A stretch of DNA of 64,000 nt from assembly GCA_024234615.1 (NCBI GenBank), contig JACKNY010000003.1:248001-312000 (forward strand), read 5' to 3'. Positions within the stretch are counted from its first letter, which is position 1. Every line of letters begins with the position of its first letter. Positions 17,740-27,079 of this stretch are shown here, one piece after another. The stretch comes from Pseudomonadales bacterium (lineage in GTDB: Bacteria > Pseudomonadota > Gammaproteobacteria > Pseudomonadales > IMCC2047). Under the pieces are notes generated by a model. It made no database searches. It was given only the letters and a program-made list of their open reading frames with translations, and was not told the DNA's origin. The position numbers and the translations under genes are program-made.

Positions 17740-18951
17740 ATGATTTATGACTACATCATTATTGGCGGCGGTATTATTGGACTAGCCACGGCCTGGCAAC
17801 TACAGCAGCAACAACCGCAACCCTCAATTCTACTGTTGGAAAAAGAGTCCGATTTCGCCCAACACCAAACCGGTCGCAATAGCGGGGTTATCCATGCTGG
17901 TGTCTACTATGCTCCGGGTAGTTTGAAAGCGCGTTTTTGCCGTGAAGGTCTCGCCGCCACGTTGACATTTTGTCATCGCTACAACATACCTTATCAGCAA
18001 TGTGGAAAGCTTTTGGTTGCAACTAATAAGCTTGAAGCACAGCGCATGGCAGCATTGCGCGAACGCTGCGAGCAAAACCAGATCAGCGTCACGGCATTAA
18101 GCCAAAACCAACTCAAGGATAGAGAACCGGCAATAAACGGTATTGGCGCCCTTTATGTGGAAACAACAGGGATCGTTGATTACTTAGCGGTGTCTCGACG
18201 GATGGCTAGAGAATTTAGCACTGCTGGCGGCAAGTATTTACTAGAGCACGAAGTTGTTGGCTTATCTGAGTCCAGCGAGGAAGTGTTAGTAAACACTAAG
18301 CATGACACATTTCGCTGTCGCTTTTTAATCACTTGCGCAGGTTTGATGGCGGATCGCATGGCGCGACTACTTAGCATTCCGATTGATTTCCAGATCATTC
18401 CCTTTCGTGGTGAGTACTATCAACTTCCTGCTCGGCTCAACGGGCTGATCAAGCATCTGGTCTACCCAATTCCTGATCCCGCCTTACCCTTCCTTGGGGT
18501 GCACTTGACCCGCATGATCGATGGCTCAATCACGGTTGGCCCTAACGCGCTGCTGGGCTGGAAGCGCGAAGGCTACGGCAAATTTAACCTGAATATAAAA
18601 GACAGCTATGAAATGCTTAGCTTTCCTGGTTTTTGGGCTAGTATGAAGCAGCAATTCATACCCGGTTTAGTGGAGCTCAAAAATGCCTGGTTCAAGTCAA
18701 GCTACCTGAAACAGGTGCAGAAATATTGTCCTCAAATCCAAACAGACGACTTACTACCTCATGCCACCGGAATCCGTGCGCAGGCAGTTTTAAAAGACGG
18801 CTCGATGGTACAGGATTTTTTATTTGCTGAGTCGCACAGGTCTTTGCATGTGTGCAATGCACCTTCTCCGGCTGCAACGTCCGCCATCCCCATCGGCAAC
18901 TATATCTGTGAAAAAATTCGTTTAAAGCACGATAAATTAAGCCGGCGTTGA
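17740..18951 (+). CDS. lhgO: L-2-hydroxyglutarate oxidase/dehydrogenase (FAD)
   Basis: 403 residues of the DAO family. The FAD-binding IIIGGGIIGLATAWQL lies at the N terminus, followed by the LhgO-typical block QTGRNSGVIHAGVYYAPGS and, near the C terminus, ATGIRAQAVLKDGSMVQDF. The enzyme oxidises L-2-hydroxyglutarate to 2-oxoglutarate and passes electrons to the quinone pool. It follows the Lrp-type gene by 17 bases on the same strand and may be co-transcribed. No csiD or gabD neighbour is present. Its stop is 12 bases from the convergent cupredoxin stop. Confidence 0.9.
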   Translation: MIYDYIIIGGGIIGLATAWQLQQQQPQPSILLLEKESDFAQHQTGRNSGVIHAGVYYAPGSLKARFCREGLAATLTFCHRYNIPYQQCGKLLVATNKLEAQRMAALRERCEQNQISVTALSQNQLKDREPAINGIGALYVETTGIVDYLAVSRRMAREFSTAGGKYLLEHEVVGLSESSEEVLVNTKHDTFRCRFLITCAGLMADRMARLLSIPIDFQIIPFRGEYYQLPARLNGLIKHLVYPIPDPALPFLGVHLTRMIDGSITVGPNALLGWKREGYGKFNLNIKDSYEMLSFPGFWASMKQQFIPGLVELKNAWFKSSYLKQVQKYCPQIQTDDLLPHATGIRAQAVLKDGSMVQDFLFAESHRSLHVCNAPSPAATSAIPIGNYICEKIRLKHDKLSRR

Positions 18952-18963
18952 ATGCACAGTGTG

Positions 18964-19317
18964 CTATTTATCATCTCCGCGAACATGAATTATGCCCGTC
19001 ATTTCGGGATGAGGACCACAGCGGTAAGGGAAACTACCTGCTCTCTCAAAGGTTCGCTCAAACACTTCGTCAGGCCAGAAATACTCACCATCCTTTTCAT
19101 CTAGCGCCTCAAAATAAACACTATGGTACTGGCGTTTTTCCTTATTTACCCAGCGGACTGTGTCGCCTTTATTAATTGTCAGCTCTTGAGGGATGTACTG
19201 TTTTTTAAAAATTTCCACCTCAACTGTATCGGCCTGAGCAAGATTGGCTAGAATCAGCATAATAACCAAAAATAGGTGTTTATTATTGAGTACAGCGCAG
19301 AGATATTGCCCCATCAT
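18964..19317 (-). CDS. Cupredoxin (small blue copper protein)
   Basis: 117 residues from the ATG at 19317, which has AAGG 8 bases upstream and yields a signal peptide ending near LAQA. The mature domain carries type-1 copper ligands: His in YHSVYF and Cys, His and Met in YRCGPHPEM. It belongs to the plastocyanin/amicyanin-like class with a short C-terminal loop. Position just downstream of the NirT-like cytochrome and nirS suggests that it donates electrons to nitrite reductase, a role played by azurin or pseudoazurin elsewhere. A 13-bp palindrome GTGATTTAATCAC lies at 19335-19347, just before the ribosome site. Confidence 0.8.
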   Translation of the reverse strand: MMGQYLCAVLNNKHLFLVIMLILANLAQADTVEVEIFKKQYIPQELTINKGDTVRWVNKEKRQYHSVYFEALDEKDGEYFWPDEVFERTFERAGSFPYRCGPHPEMTGIIHVRGDDK

Positions 19318-19393
19318 TTTGTCTACCTTTATCAGTGATTTAATCACGAATATCGATACCACCTATGCTAACATTTTGTTTCGGTGACTTTAA

Positions 19394-19413
19394 ATCCCCG
19401 CAATTTTGCGGGG
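19394..19413 (-). terminator. Hairpin between the NirT-like gene and the cupredoxin gene
   Basis: TCCCCGCAA-TT-TTGCGGGGA, a perfect 9-bp stem 15 bases after the cytochrome stop, followed on the minus strand by TTTAAAGT. It is probably an intrinsic terminator or attenuator that sets the cupredoxin gene apart. Confidence 0.6.
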
Positions 19414-19427
19414 AACCCCCCGAACGT

Positions 19428-21107
19428 TTATCGCTCAACCGCGTTAACCTCAACCTCAGCATTATCAAACGCCAACTTATAGCCCAATGAAACATGGTGA
19501 TAACGCGCATTACTGTAATCATCGTGGATAGCAAAACCAAAATTGTAGACCTGATCCAGCGCTAAACTAATATCATCCGGCCGGTCAGACTTGAGTGGTC
19601 GTTTGATTTCAACGACCCACTGACCATTCTGATTAATGGCATTAAACTCGCCGATGGAATTTTCGTGCATGACTCGATCTGCCAAGATCGCACCATCTTC
19701 CACTTTGTCTTCTCCGGCTTTATAGCGAATGATGTCCATGTAATGTCCTGCACTGAATTCCGCCTTGATTTCATCTTCGGTTTTGCGCTGATCCCAACCA
19801 CCCAAGGGCTTGTCGTTGCGGCCACGAATCTCAATATCCGTTCGGCTTTCAGTGAGATACTTCGTCACATCCTGACCCTGCGGTGCATATGGCATACTGT
19901 TGAGATCGGCATGACAGGTGCCCCAGCAACCAGCTCTATCAGCATATTCCACATCATCCGTAGCCAGCATGACGGCCAATTTCATAGCATTTTTACTATC
20001 CATCTTGCCACCCTCCACGAAGGGTACCGGCGCATGCTCGGTATCGGCCCACTGAAATCGCAAATACAGGTTTTCCTTATCGTGCATTGCTTGTACTACC
20101 ACCGGAATACTTCCTCGCTTGCCGGGTATCACCTGAGACTCAAGCTTTTCACCGGAAACTATTTTCTGTCCTATGTCCGCCGTTTCTTCATCATGGCAAT
20201 CAACACAACGATCACCCTTTTTGAAGGAACGAGCGCCGCCGTGCCTACGGCCTAACACCCACTCCATCGAGGCCTCGCCCGGATAAAACACAGTAACATT
20301 ACGCACCGGGGCAGGACTCCAATCAAGTGATGAGGTGCTGACTGGTGCTGCGCCAACAATATCCGCCACGACTGAAGTTGCCTGCGCGATAGCGACATCT
20401 TCAGCAAAGTTTGTTGCAGCCGGTTGTTCATTTGACTCTTTCGCCGCCGCCTGCTCTTCCAAAAACTTAACCCACTGCGGTGGTAACGGAATTGCACGGT
20501 CAGGTTTTGGTGCCGTTAACTTATCCAGCTCTTCATCTGCTAACTGATCATGAACCGCTTTGTGCGCAATACCTTTATGGCAATCGATACAGGTATTACC
20601 GGCCTGCATCGCATTCATGTGCTGTTTACGCGCCCGAGGTTTCTGAGTTTCCGGGGTCATGGTGTTATAGTCGTGGCAGTTACGGCACTCTCGTGAATTG
20701 GTATCCTTCATGTCATGCCAAACATTTTTAGCCAGTTTTAGGCGCTTAGCATCAAATTTTTCTGGCGTATTAATACTGCCTAAGGCTTTATGCAGCAATT
20801 CATTGGAAGCTTTGATTTTACGTACGAATTTGTAGACCCAAGGATCCGGCACGTGGCAATCTGAACAGGTTGCACGCACACCGCTACGGTTAGTGTAGTG
20901 GATCGTCTTGGTGTACTCTTGATAGACATTTTCTTCCATCTCATGGCAGCTGATACAGAAACCAAGCGTATTGGTCGCCTCCATCGCCGTGTTAAAACCA
21001 CCCCAGAAGATAACGCCTGCCAACATGAATATCAGAGCGGTACCAATTGTAGTGCCTAATATCAGCTTATTGGAAAGCCAGCTTTTTAATTTGTTTGTTA
21101 TTCCCAT
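19428..21107 (-). CDS. NapC/NirT-type multihaem cytochrome fused to an ethylbenzene-dehydrogenase-type haem domain
   Basis: 559 residues from the ATG at 21107 (GGGGAG 8 bases upstream). An N-terminal membrane anchor (about 14-37) is followed by a NapC/NirT tetrahaem domain with CISCH, CSDCH, CRNCH and CIDCH. After an Ala/Glu-rich linker (about 225-270) a second module contains CVDCH and an atypical C-X3-CH (CWGTCH), inside a region resembling the EB_dh haem-binding subunit family. NapC/NirT proteins oxidise quinol and feed periplasmic reductases. Its place directly after nirS implies delivery of electrons to cytochrome cd1. At 559 residues it is more than twice the length of a plain NirT (about 200). 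Confidence 0.75.
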   Translation of the reverse strand: MGITNKLKSWLSNKLILGTTIGTALIFMLAGVIFWGGFNTAMEATNTLGFCISCHEMEENVYQEYTKTIHYTNRSGVRATCSDCHVPDPWVYKFVRKIKASNELLHKALGSINTPEKFDAKRLKLAKNVWHDMKDTNSRECRNCHDYNTMTPETQKPRARKQHMNAMQAGNTCIDCHKGIAHKAVHDQLADEELDKLTAPKPDRAIPLPPQWVKFLEEQAAAKESNEQPAATNFAEDVAIAQATSVVADIVGAAPVSTSSLDWSPAPVRNVTVFYPGEASMEWVLGRRHGGARSFKKGDRCVDCHDEETADIGQKIVSGEKLESQVIPGKRGSIPVVVQAMHDKENLYLRFQWADTEHAPVPFVEGGKMDSKNAMKLAVMLATDDVEYADRAGCWGTCHADLNSMPYAPQGQDVTKYLTESRTDIEIRGRNDKPLGGWDQRKTEDEIKAEFSAGHYMDIIRYKAGEDKVEDGAILADRVMHENSIGEFNAINQNGQWVVEIKRPLKSDRPDDISLALDQVYNFGFAIHDDYSNARYHHVSLGYKLAFDNAEVEVNAVER

Positions 21108-21156
21108 CACAGGGACTCCCCAGGAAAGAAGAAAATAATGGATCTGTCGTCAGGTT

Positions 21157-21187
21157 AAAAAGGCGAGATGGGTTCCCCCACCTCGCC
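21157..21187 (-). terminator. Intrinsic terminator after nirS
   Basis: On the minus strand GGCGAGGTGGG pairs with CCCATCTCGCC (11 pairs, one G-U) around a short loop and is followed by TTTTT. It lies 26 bases after the nirS stop and upstream of the NirT-like gene, so read-through must feed the cytochrome gene or it has its own promoter. Confidence 0.8.
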
Positions 21188-21212
21188 TGCGTAACATTCA
21201 CCTCATAACAAG

Positions 21213-22850
21213 TTAGGTTACGTGGTTAGTACGGTTGTAAACATTAAACTTACCCGTTGGTGTAGTTAGGCCTTTGATGCGTTTTTTCTCTTTAAGAGTT
21301 TTGGCATCGTAGACAACAATTTCACCTGAGGCATTTTTGTTGTCCTTACGGTTCCAGACAGAGACCCAAACTTCACTACCGTCTTTGCTGTATTCCATAT
21401 GAACGGCTACTTTACCTTCGTCTTTAGTCACGCGGATTGTTTTCACAATTTTACGTGTCTTTTTGTCGAAAACCTGCACACTTTGCTGAATTTCCGGCTC
21501 TGGGTGTAAAGTCTGATCCGCCCAAACATACTGAGAGGTCGGGTGGGTTCGAATAAACACCCCAGGCCCTTCAGTTTCGACTTCGTAGCACAGCTTCCAA
21601 GCTTGATCTTTATGCTTGGCTGGGTCATTGCCCCAAACAGAGACTAGACCAACACCTAGGTGAGTAGTACCCGCAACTGGGCCGCATTTCGGATCATTCC
21701 AGTTCGCACCAGGGCCAGGGTGTGGCTTGGCGTCTGTATCAATCATAGCTTCAAGCTTACGTTCTTTGGTATCAACGACAACCATTTTATCGGACGCATT
21801 TGCCGCAATTTGGAAGTAACGCCCGGTTGGATCAAAGAAGCCGTCGTGCAAGAACTTGGCTGAATTGATCTGCTCTATGCGCAGATTATCCAGATCAGAG
21901 TAATCCACCTGCCACATTTGACCCAGCTCTTTTACCGCGACTAGGAACGTGGGTTCATTTGGAGTTGTGTAGATTGCCGCTACTCGTGCTTCGTTAACAT
22001 AGTTACCATCAACATCGATACCGCGCGTCGAAACAACTTTCAACGGCTCCATGGTTTTGGCATCCAAAATAACGAAGTGAGGCGGCCAGTAACCACCACC
22101 AATCACGTATTTTCCATCGCCAGATACAGCTACGTCACGCGCATCGTAGGCCATTTGCGTTTCTGCCACCAACATACTGCCGGGCTTCTGCCACAAATCA
22201 ATTTTGGTCATCTTGCCATCGCGGCCCTGGGTGTACCAGAAACGACCAGCAATTCCACCATCAACGATTTTCTCTTTGTTATGGTGTTCAGAGGCTTTAA
22301 TTACGTGTACCGCATAGCCGGTATCAATGTGGTCAATCACTTCATGGGTATCGCCATCGATAACGGCAACTTTACCCGCATCGCGTTCGATAACGACAAA
22401 AAAGTTTTCCCAATTACGTCCGTGCAAAGGTTTAGTCGGGTAGTCTTTAGGATCAATATAAACCTTGTGACGCTCTTTCATTAATGAAAGTGGCATTTCC
22501 GGCGGGATAGGTGGTTCGATCTGAATGTACTTAGCCAACAAATCAATTTCAGCTTTACTGAAAGTGTCATCGAAGTTGTTCATACCGCCTTCGGTACCCA
22601 ACTCGATAATACGACTAAGACGTTGCGTACCTTTTTCTAGGGTGTCTTTCGGTAACAGACTTTTACCAGTGGCACCTTTACGCAGCACACCATGACAACC
22701 AGCACAGCGTTGAAAGTACATTGATTTAGCTTTTTCAAATTCTGCGGGAGTTAAGGTCGGTGCGGCATTGGTCGCAGCCTGCACAGCACTCCCCAAACCT
22801 AAACCTAGCGTTAATGCTAGTGTTGATAGGGCTAGTCTAGAGCGTTTCAT
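21213..22850 (-). CDS. nirS: Cytochrome cd1 nitrite reductase
   Basis: 545 residues from the ATG at 22850, selected because AGGAG is 7 bases upstream and a signal peptide follows (to GSAVQA); a frame extending to 23015 has no such features and crosses the promoter. Domain order: cytochrome c domain with CAGCH near residue 50, then an eight-bladed d1-haem propeller with the conserved His of PHPGPGANW and of GTTHLGVG. It reduces nitrite to nitric oxide in the periplasm using haem d1. No haem d1 biosynthesis genes (nirF, nirD/L/G/H, nirJ, nirN) and no nirC are near, so these must lie elsewhere. Upstream is a perfect FNR-type box. Confidence 0.97.
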   Translation of the reverse strand: MKRSRLALSTLALTLGLGLGSAVQAATNAAPTLTPAEFEKAKSMYFQRCAGCHGVLRKGATGKSLLPKDTLEKGTQRLSRIIELGTEGGMNNFDDTFSKAEIDLLAKYIQIEPPIPPEMPLSLMKERHKVYIDPKDYPTKPLHGRNWENFFVVIERDAGKVAVIDGDTHEVIDHIDTGYAVHVIKASEHHNKEKIVDGGIAGRFWYTQGRDGKMTKIDLWQKPGSMLVAETQMAYDARDVAVSGDGKYVIGGGYWPPHFVILDAKTMEPLKVVSTRGIDVDGNYVNEARVAAIYTTPNEPTFLVAVKELGQMWQVDYSDLDNLRIEQINSAKFLHDGFFDPTGRYFQIAANASDKMVVVDTKERKLEAMIDTDAKPHPGPGANWNDPKCGPVAGTTHLGVGLVSVWGNDPAKHKDQAWKLCYEVETEGPGVFIRTHPTSQYVWADQTLHPEPEIQQSVQVFDKKTRKIVKTIRVTKDEGKVAVHMEYSKDGSEVWVSVWNRKDNKNASGEIVVYDAKTLKEKKRIKGLTTPTGKFNVYNRTNHVT

Positions 22851-23276
22851 TGATGATCTCCTTTGGTTTTGTAGAAATCGGTTCTCACTATCCCTTTTTA
22901 CCCCAGGTGAATTTAGCGAAAACCTGTTCTTCTTAATTATCTTTGCTCTCTTCAGAGTCGAATAACTGACTACAACTATAGTGACTAGCACATAGAGCAA
23001 TTTGATCGAGATCAATAGTTATTGGCGAAAAAGTATGTCAAAAAACGACAAATACCACTTAGGAGGTAACTCGAAAAATACAGAATATTTATTTAAAAAC
23101 AGAGAGTTATATTTTGAACGAAGAAATATAAAGAGACGCACACGCACCCGAGTTTATTGGGGGTATTTTATCAACTTACAGCAATTTGATTATCAAAATG
23201 ACGCTAAAAATTAACTTTTAGCCTTCAATCTAGAGCCTATTTCCCAGTTCGGAGAGACCAACCTGGAGCCCTGACA
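22851..23276. other. 426-base region between nirS and argS
   Basis: Contains the nirS leader and promoter (22851-23015). The remainder (23016-23276) has an open frame on the plus strand (23035-23214) without a ribosome site or recognisable similarity, which I do not call. No argS terminator is evident. Confidence 0.5.
22975..23015 (-). promoter_or_regulatory. FNR/ANR/DNR-type box and -10 of nirS
   Basis: TTGATCGAGATCAA at 23002-23015 is a perfect match to the FNR-family consensus TTGAT-N4-ATCAA. A -10 like TATAGT (minus strand, 22975-22980) has its centre 31 bases downstream of the box centre, the geometry of a class II FNR promoter (box at -41.5). The predicted start is near 22967, giving a leader of about 117 bases. 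Implies control by an FNR, ANR or DNR-type regulator in response to low oxygen and/or NO. Confidence 0.88.
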
Positions 23277-25019
23277 CTACATTCTATCCATCACTTCGAT
23301 ACCCAGCAGGTTGAGTCCGGTATGCAGCGTCCTTTCCGCCAACTGACACAATCGCAAACGACTCTCGCGTATTTCTGCTGCGATACCCTGCTTAAGAATT
23401 GGGCAGTTTTCATAAAAACCCATGGTGTCACTGGCCAGTTCGTAAAGATAGCCACAAAGTTGATGCGGAGTACATTCCAAAGCAACTTGCTCAATCGTTT
23501 CAGAAAACTGTAGTAATTTTAACGCCAGCTGCACTTCACTCGGCTCAATGAGTTGGATTACCCGTTGCGTCGCCTCAGCATCGATCTCCGCTTTACGGAA
23601 AATGCTTTGAATACGCGTATAGGCATATTGCAAATAGGGCGCAGTATTGCCCTCAAAACTCAGCATGCTATCCCAATTAAACACGTAATCACTGGTGCGA
23701 TGCTTAGATAAATCGGCATATTTCACCGCGCCAATACCAACCTTTGCAGCGATCTCTGCACGCTCCTGAGCGCTTAATTCATGGTTTTTACTCGCCACTA
23801 ATTGATCTGCCCTTGTGACTGCTTCATCCAACAATTCAGCCAATTTGACAGTGCCGCCACTACGTGTTTTAAACGGCTTACCATCTGTTCCCATCATGGT
23901 GCCAAAAGCAAGATGCTCAAGAGAAACTTCTTCGCCAACCCAACCCGCCTTACGGGCTATGGTATAAACCTGTTGCAGGTGGAGTGATTGTCTGGCATCA
24001 ACGAAATAAAGCACTCGGTCTGCCTTTAACTGATCATTACGATAGCGTAATGCTGCCAAATCTGAAGTAGCGTAGAGATAACCGCCATCGGATTTTTGTA
24101 CTATAACCGGTGACGGTTTGCCCTCTTTATCGGCAAACTCATCGAGAAAAACTACCTGTGCACCTTGATCGGTTACCGCCAAACCCTTTGCTTTTAGTTC
24201 AGCTACCACGTGCGGCAGATCTTCGTTATAGGCGCTCTCTGGCATGATATGCTCATGCGATAAGGTCACCTTCAACTTTTTATAGATCGCTTCGCTATGA
24301 GCAATGGAGACATCGATAAATTTCTGCCACAACTTTAAGCAGTGTGCATCTCCCGCCTGTAACTTTACCACATACTCACGAGCACGATTGGCAAACGTGA
24401 CATCTTCATCGAAGCGAATTTTGGCTTCCCGATAAAAAGTCTCTAAATCTTCCAGCGCGACTTCAGCCAATGCCTGTTCCGCCGACAATCGATCTTCTAA
24501 GTGCGCAATCAACATACCAAATTGGGTACCCCAATCACCCATGTGGTTCTGCCGAATCACTTTGTCGCCCATAAACTCAAGTACACGGACTACCGCGTCA
24601 CCAATAATAGTGCCGCGCAAATGTCCAACGTGCATTTCCTTGGCCAAATTCGGTGCCGAATAATCTACAACTACCGTTGCAGGGGCAGCATGACGGGCAA
24701 CTCCTAAATGCGAATTCTGTAATGATTCTTCACACTGTCTCGCCAACCAATCTGGCGATAAATGGATATTAATAAACCCCGGCCCGGCAATTTCAATTTT
24801 TTCCGCAACATCCGTCAAGTACAGTTGCTTGACGATGGCCTCTGCCAATTCTCTCGGGTTAGTTTTCATTTGTTTTGCCGCAGGTAAAGCGCCATTAGCC
24901 TGATAGTGACCAAATTCAGGACGCGTACTTTGCGTTAGTAGAACGGCGTTTTCTGCTGCAAGCCCGGCGGCATCCATTGCCTGCTTAACCTGATTCGATA
25001 GATATTGTCTTATATTCAT
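23277..25019 (-). CDS. argS: Arginyl-tRNA synthetase
   Basis: 580 residues, usual size. The start at 25019 gives the typical MNIRQYLSNQV opening; an upstream TTG at 25037 is less likely. The class I HIGH-equivalent is HVGH in APNLAKEMHVGHLRGT, and FKTRSGGTVKLAELLDEA is the region that replaces KMSKS in many ArgS. The C-terminal anticodon-binding domain ends with LNLLGIEVMDRM, the conserved ArgS tail. It charges tRNA-Arg with arginine. It stands alone, transcribed towards nirS. Confidence 0.97.
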   Translation of the reverse strand: MNIRQYLSNQVKQAMDAAGLAAENAVLLTQSTRPEFGHYQANGALPAAKQMKTNPRELAEAIVKQLYLTDVAEKIEIAGPGFINIHLSPDWLARQCEESLQNSHLGVARHAAPATVVVDYSAPNLAKEMHVGHLRGTIIGDAVVRVLEFMGDKVIRQNHMGDWGTQFGMLIAHLEDRLSAEQALAEVALEDLETFYREAKIRFDEDVTFANRAREYVVKLQAGDAHCLKLWQKFIDVSIAHSEAIYKKLKVTLSHEHIMPESAYNEDLPHVVAELKAKGLAVTDQGAQVVFLDEFADKEGKPSPVIVQKSDGGYLYATSDLAALRYRNDQLKADRVLYFVDARQSLHLQQVYTIARKAGWVGEEVSLEHLAFGTMMGTDGKPFKTRSGGTVKLAELLDEAVTRADQLVASKNHELSAQERAEIAAKVGIGAVKYADLSKHRTSDYVFNWDSMLSFEGNTAPYLQYAYTRIQSIFRKAEIDAEATQRVIQLIEPSEVQLALKLLQFSETIEQVALECTPHQLCGYLYELASDTMGFYENCPILKQGIAAEIRESRLRLCQLAERTLHTGLNLLGIEVMDRM

Positions 25020-25185
25020 GTGCTGAATTTGAACCAATTACTTGAAAACCAAATGAACCCGAAGGGGGCGGCGTAGTATAGCCGAAGCCGATGATTTATT
25101 AAACGAAGCCTTGCACAGAGCATGCGTCTTTCCCAAGCATTTGATATATTGCCAAGAACAAGTGATTAAAGAGATTCCGCGCACA

Positions 25186-25566
25186 ATGAAAAAAGAAGCT
25201 TACCGGGTGATCTTTAAAGGCGAATTAGCGTCAGATGCTGAACCTAACCAAGTCAAGATCGGCATGGCCAAGCTGTTTAAGCTAAACCCAGCACTACCCG
25301 ACCACTTAGCTAAATTACGGCGGATGTTTTCAGGTAGAAACATCGTGATAAAAGATAACCTCACGAAAGCCGAAGCCGAAAAGTACCAGCAGGCCATTTC
25401 ACTGGTCGGTGGTGTCAGCCAAATTGAATTGACCCCTGAGGCCGATCAGCGCAAAGATCAGCGCCGCAAACAGAGCGAAAGACGTGCGGTACGCCGAACT
25501 TCCTCCATCCTCCCGGATAGAAGAAAAAACACCGGACGTAGGCAAACAGACCCAAACAACGAATAG
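25186..25566 (+). CDS. Small hypothetical protein with a basic, Arg-rich C terminus
   Basis: 126 residues from the ATG at 25186 (MKKEAYRVIFKGELA); an in-frame start at 25111 would need a poorly conserved-looking leader. The N-terminal half suggests a compact alpha/beta fold, with a segment of RMFSGRNIVIKDNLTKAEAEKY. The C-terminal third is strongly basic (QRRKQSERRAVRRTSS, DRRKNTGRR), suggesting nucleic-acid or membrane contact. I do not recognise a function. Divergent from argS and convergent with the glutamate-synthase-like gene. Confidence 0.6.
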   Translation: MKKEAYRVIFKGELASDAEPNQVKIGMAKLFKLNPALPDHLAKLRRMFSGRNIVIKDNLTKAEAEKYQQAISLVGGVSQIELTPEADQRKDQRRKQSERRAVRRTSSILPDRRKNTGRRQTDPNNE

Positions 25567-25579
25567 AGCGCCTTACATT

Positions 25580-27079
25580 TCAATTAATAGTTTTTACTTC
25601 CGGATAAAGCTTATTTAATGGTATTGACAGCCCGTTATCACCAACGATTCTGGCATGACATCTACGCAGCAAACGCGGCTCTTTTACACCACAGGAATGG
25701 GCGATCATCTCAACTTCATGCATCATGTTGAGCGCATAGTGCTTTACCCGCTCCGACTTATCCATTGGATCAAGCCCCCGCTGTAGTCGCTTATCATGGG
25801 TGGTAATCCCGGTGGGGCAAGTATTTTTATTACACTGCATCGCCTGAATACAACCCAGTGCGAACATAAAACCACGGGCAGAGGTGACAAAATCTGCACC
25901 AATACTCAGCGCCCAGGCAACCCCAGAAGGAGTAATTAATTTGCCCGCAGCAACTACCTTCACCCGCTCACGTAAATGGTATTCCTGAAGCTTATCCACT
26001 AACATGGGCAGGCTTTCCTTCAAAGGCAGCCCCATATAATCAATCAAACTTTGTGGCGCGGCACCAGAACCACCATCAGCACTATCTAGCGCGATAAAAT
26101 CAGGTGCGCAGGCAACGCCTCTTTTGGCGATAACGGTAAAGAGCTCATCCAGCTCCTGTGCCGAACTGAGAACGGCCTTTATACCAACCGGTTTTCCGCT
26201 GATTTGCCGAATATGGTTGATCAGGTCAATAAGACTATCCGGATCATCAACCTCAGGGTGTCGGTTCGGACTGATGGAGTCTTGTGCTATCGTAATCCCG
26301 CGAATTTCAGCAACCTCTTTCGTCACTTTCGCCGCTGGTAAAATTCCGCCTTTGCCGGGTTTCGCCCCTTGACTCATTTTAATTTCAAACATTTTAATGC
26401 GATCATTCAGCGCCAGCTCGCGTAGTTTATCCTCATTAAGTTTTCCGTCCGGCGTTCGCACGCCATACTTAGCGGTACCCACTTGGAATACGAGATCAGC
26501 CCCTCCCTCTAAGTGATAAGGTGAGAGACCTCCTTCACCAGTATTCATCCAACACCGCGCCATGCGTGCGCCCTTGGACAAGGCCAGTACCGCCGGTTTG
26601 GAAATAGCACCAAAAGACATGCCAGAGATATTATAAAAGGAAGTGGCACGATAGGGCATACGGCAGCCTTCGCCAATGATGACGGCCTGTGGTGTCGCTG
26701 CTTCCTCCTCCAACGTCGGGTAACTAGAATTAGTAAAAAGTACTGTCCCAGGAATATTGAGATTGCGCGTGGAGCCAAATGCGACCGTGGTATCGAGGTT
26801 TTTCGCTGCCCGGTATGCCCATGAGCGCTCCGCTCTGTTAAAGGGCATTTCTTCGCGATCCAAAGCAAAAAAGTACTGCCGGAAAAATCCTCCTAAGTGC
26901 TCAAACATATAACGGAATCGGCCGACCACCGGATAATTATGCCGAATCGCATGCTTAGTTTGGCTGCGATCAATGATGTACATAAATAATATGCACAACA
27001 GACCCAGGAGTATTAACGCTAGAAAAATTCCGGCAAAAATACCCATCGCATTGGCAATCACATTCAGTCCTTCCGTCAT
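25580..27079 (-). CDS. Membrane-anchored FMN-binding glutamate-synthase-like protein
   Basis: 499 residues with one N-terminal membrane helix (about 13-37) followed by a domain homologous to the FMN-binding/Fe-S portion of the glutamate synthase large subunit: FGAISKPAVLALSKGARMA, PGKGGILPAAKVT, and the Cys cluster CIQAMQCNKNTCPTGITTHD that binds a 3Fe-4S centre. It lacks the glutaminase domain, so it is not a stand-alone GOGAT. Members of this family are widespread in proteobacteria with no settled function. It has a TGA-adjacent convergent neighbour 13 bases away. Confidence 0.8.
   Translation of the reverse strand: MTEGLNVIANAMGIFAGIFLALILLGLLCILFMYIIDRSQTKHAIRHNYPVVGRFRYMFEHLGGFFRQYFFALDREEMPFNRAERSWAYRAAKNLDTTVAFGSTRNLNIPGTVLFTNSSYPTLEEEAATPQAVIIGEGCRMPYRATSFYNISGMSFGAISKPAVLALSKGARMARCWMNTGEGGLSPYHLEGGADLVFQVGTAKYGVRTPDGKLNEDKLRELALNDRIKMFEIKMSQGAKPGKGGILPAAKVTKEVAEIRGITIAQDSISPNRHPEVDDPDSLIDLINHIRQISGKPVGIKAVLSSAQELDELFTVIAKRGVACAPDFIALDSADGGSGAAPQSLIDYMGLPLKESLPMLVDKLQEYHLRERVKVVAAGKLITPSGVAWALSIGADFVTSARGFMFALGCIQAMQCNKNTCPTGITTHDKRLQRGLDPMDKSERVKHYALNMMHEVEMIAHSCGVKEPRLLRRCHARIVGDNGLSIPLNKLYPEVKTIN

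Noticed and set aside
19665..20255. 196-residue plus-strand frame opposite the NirT-like gene
   Set aside because: Lies wholly within a gene with six haem motifs; no coding features of its own.
23035..23214. Short plus-strand frame between nirS and argS
   Set aside because: No ribosome site, unremarkable lysine/asparagine-rich composition, and it begins just beside the nirS FNR box; AT-rich intergenic DNA explains it.
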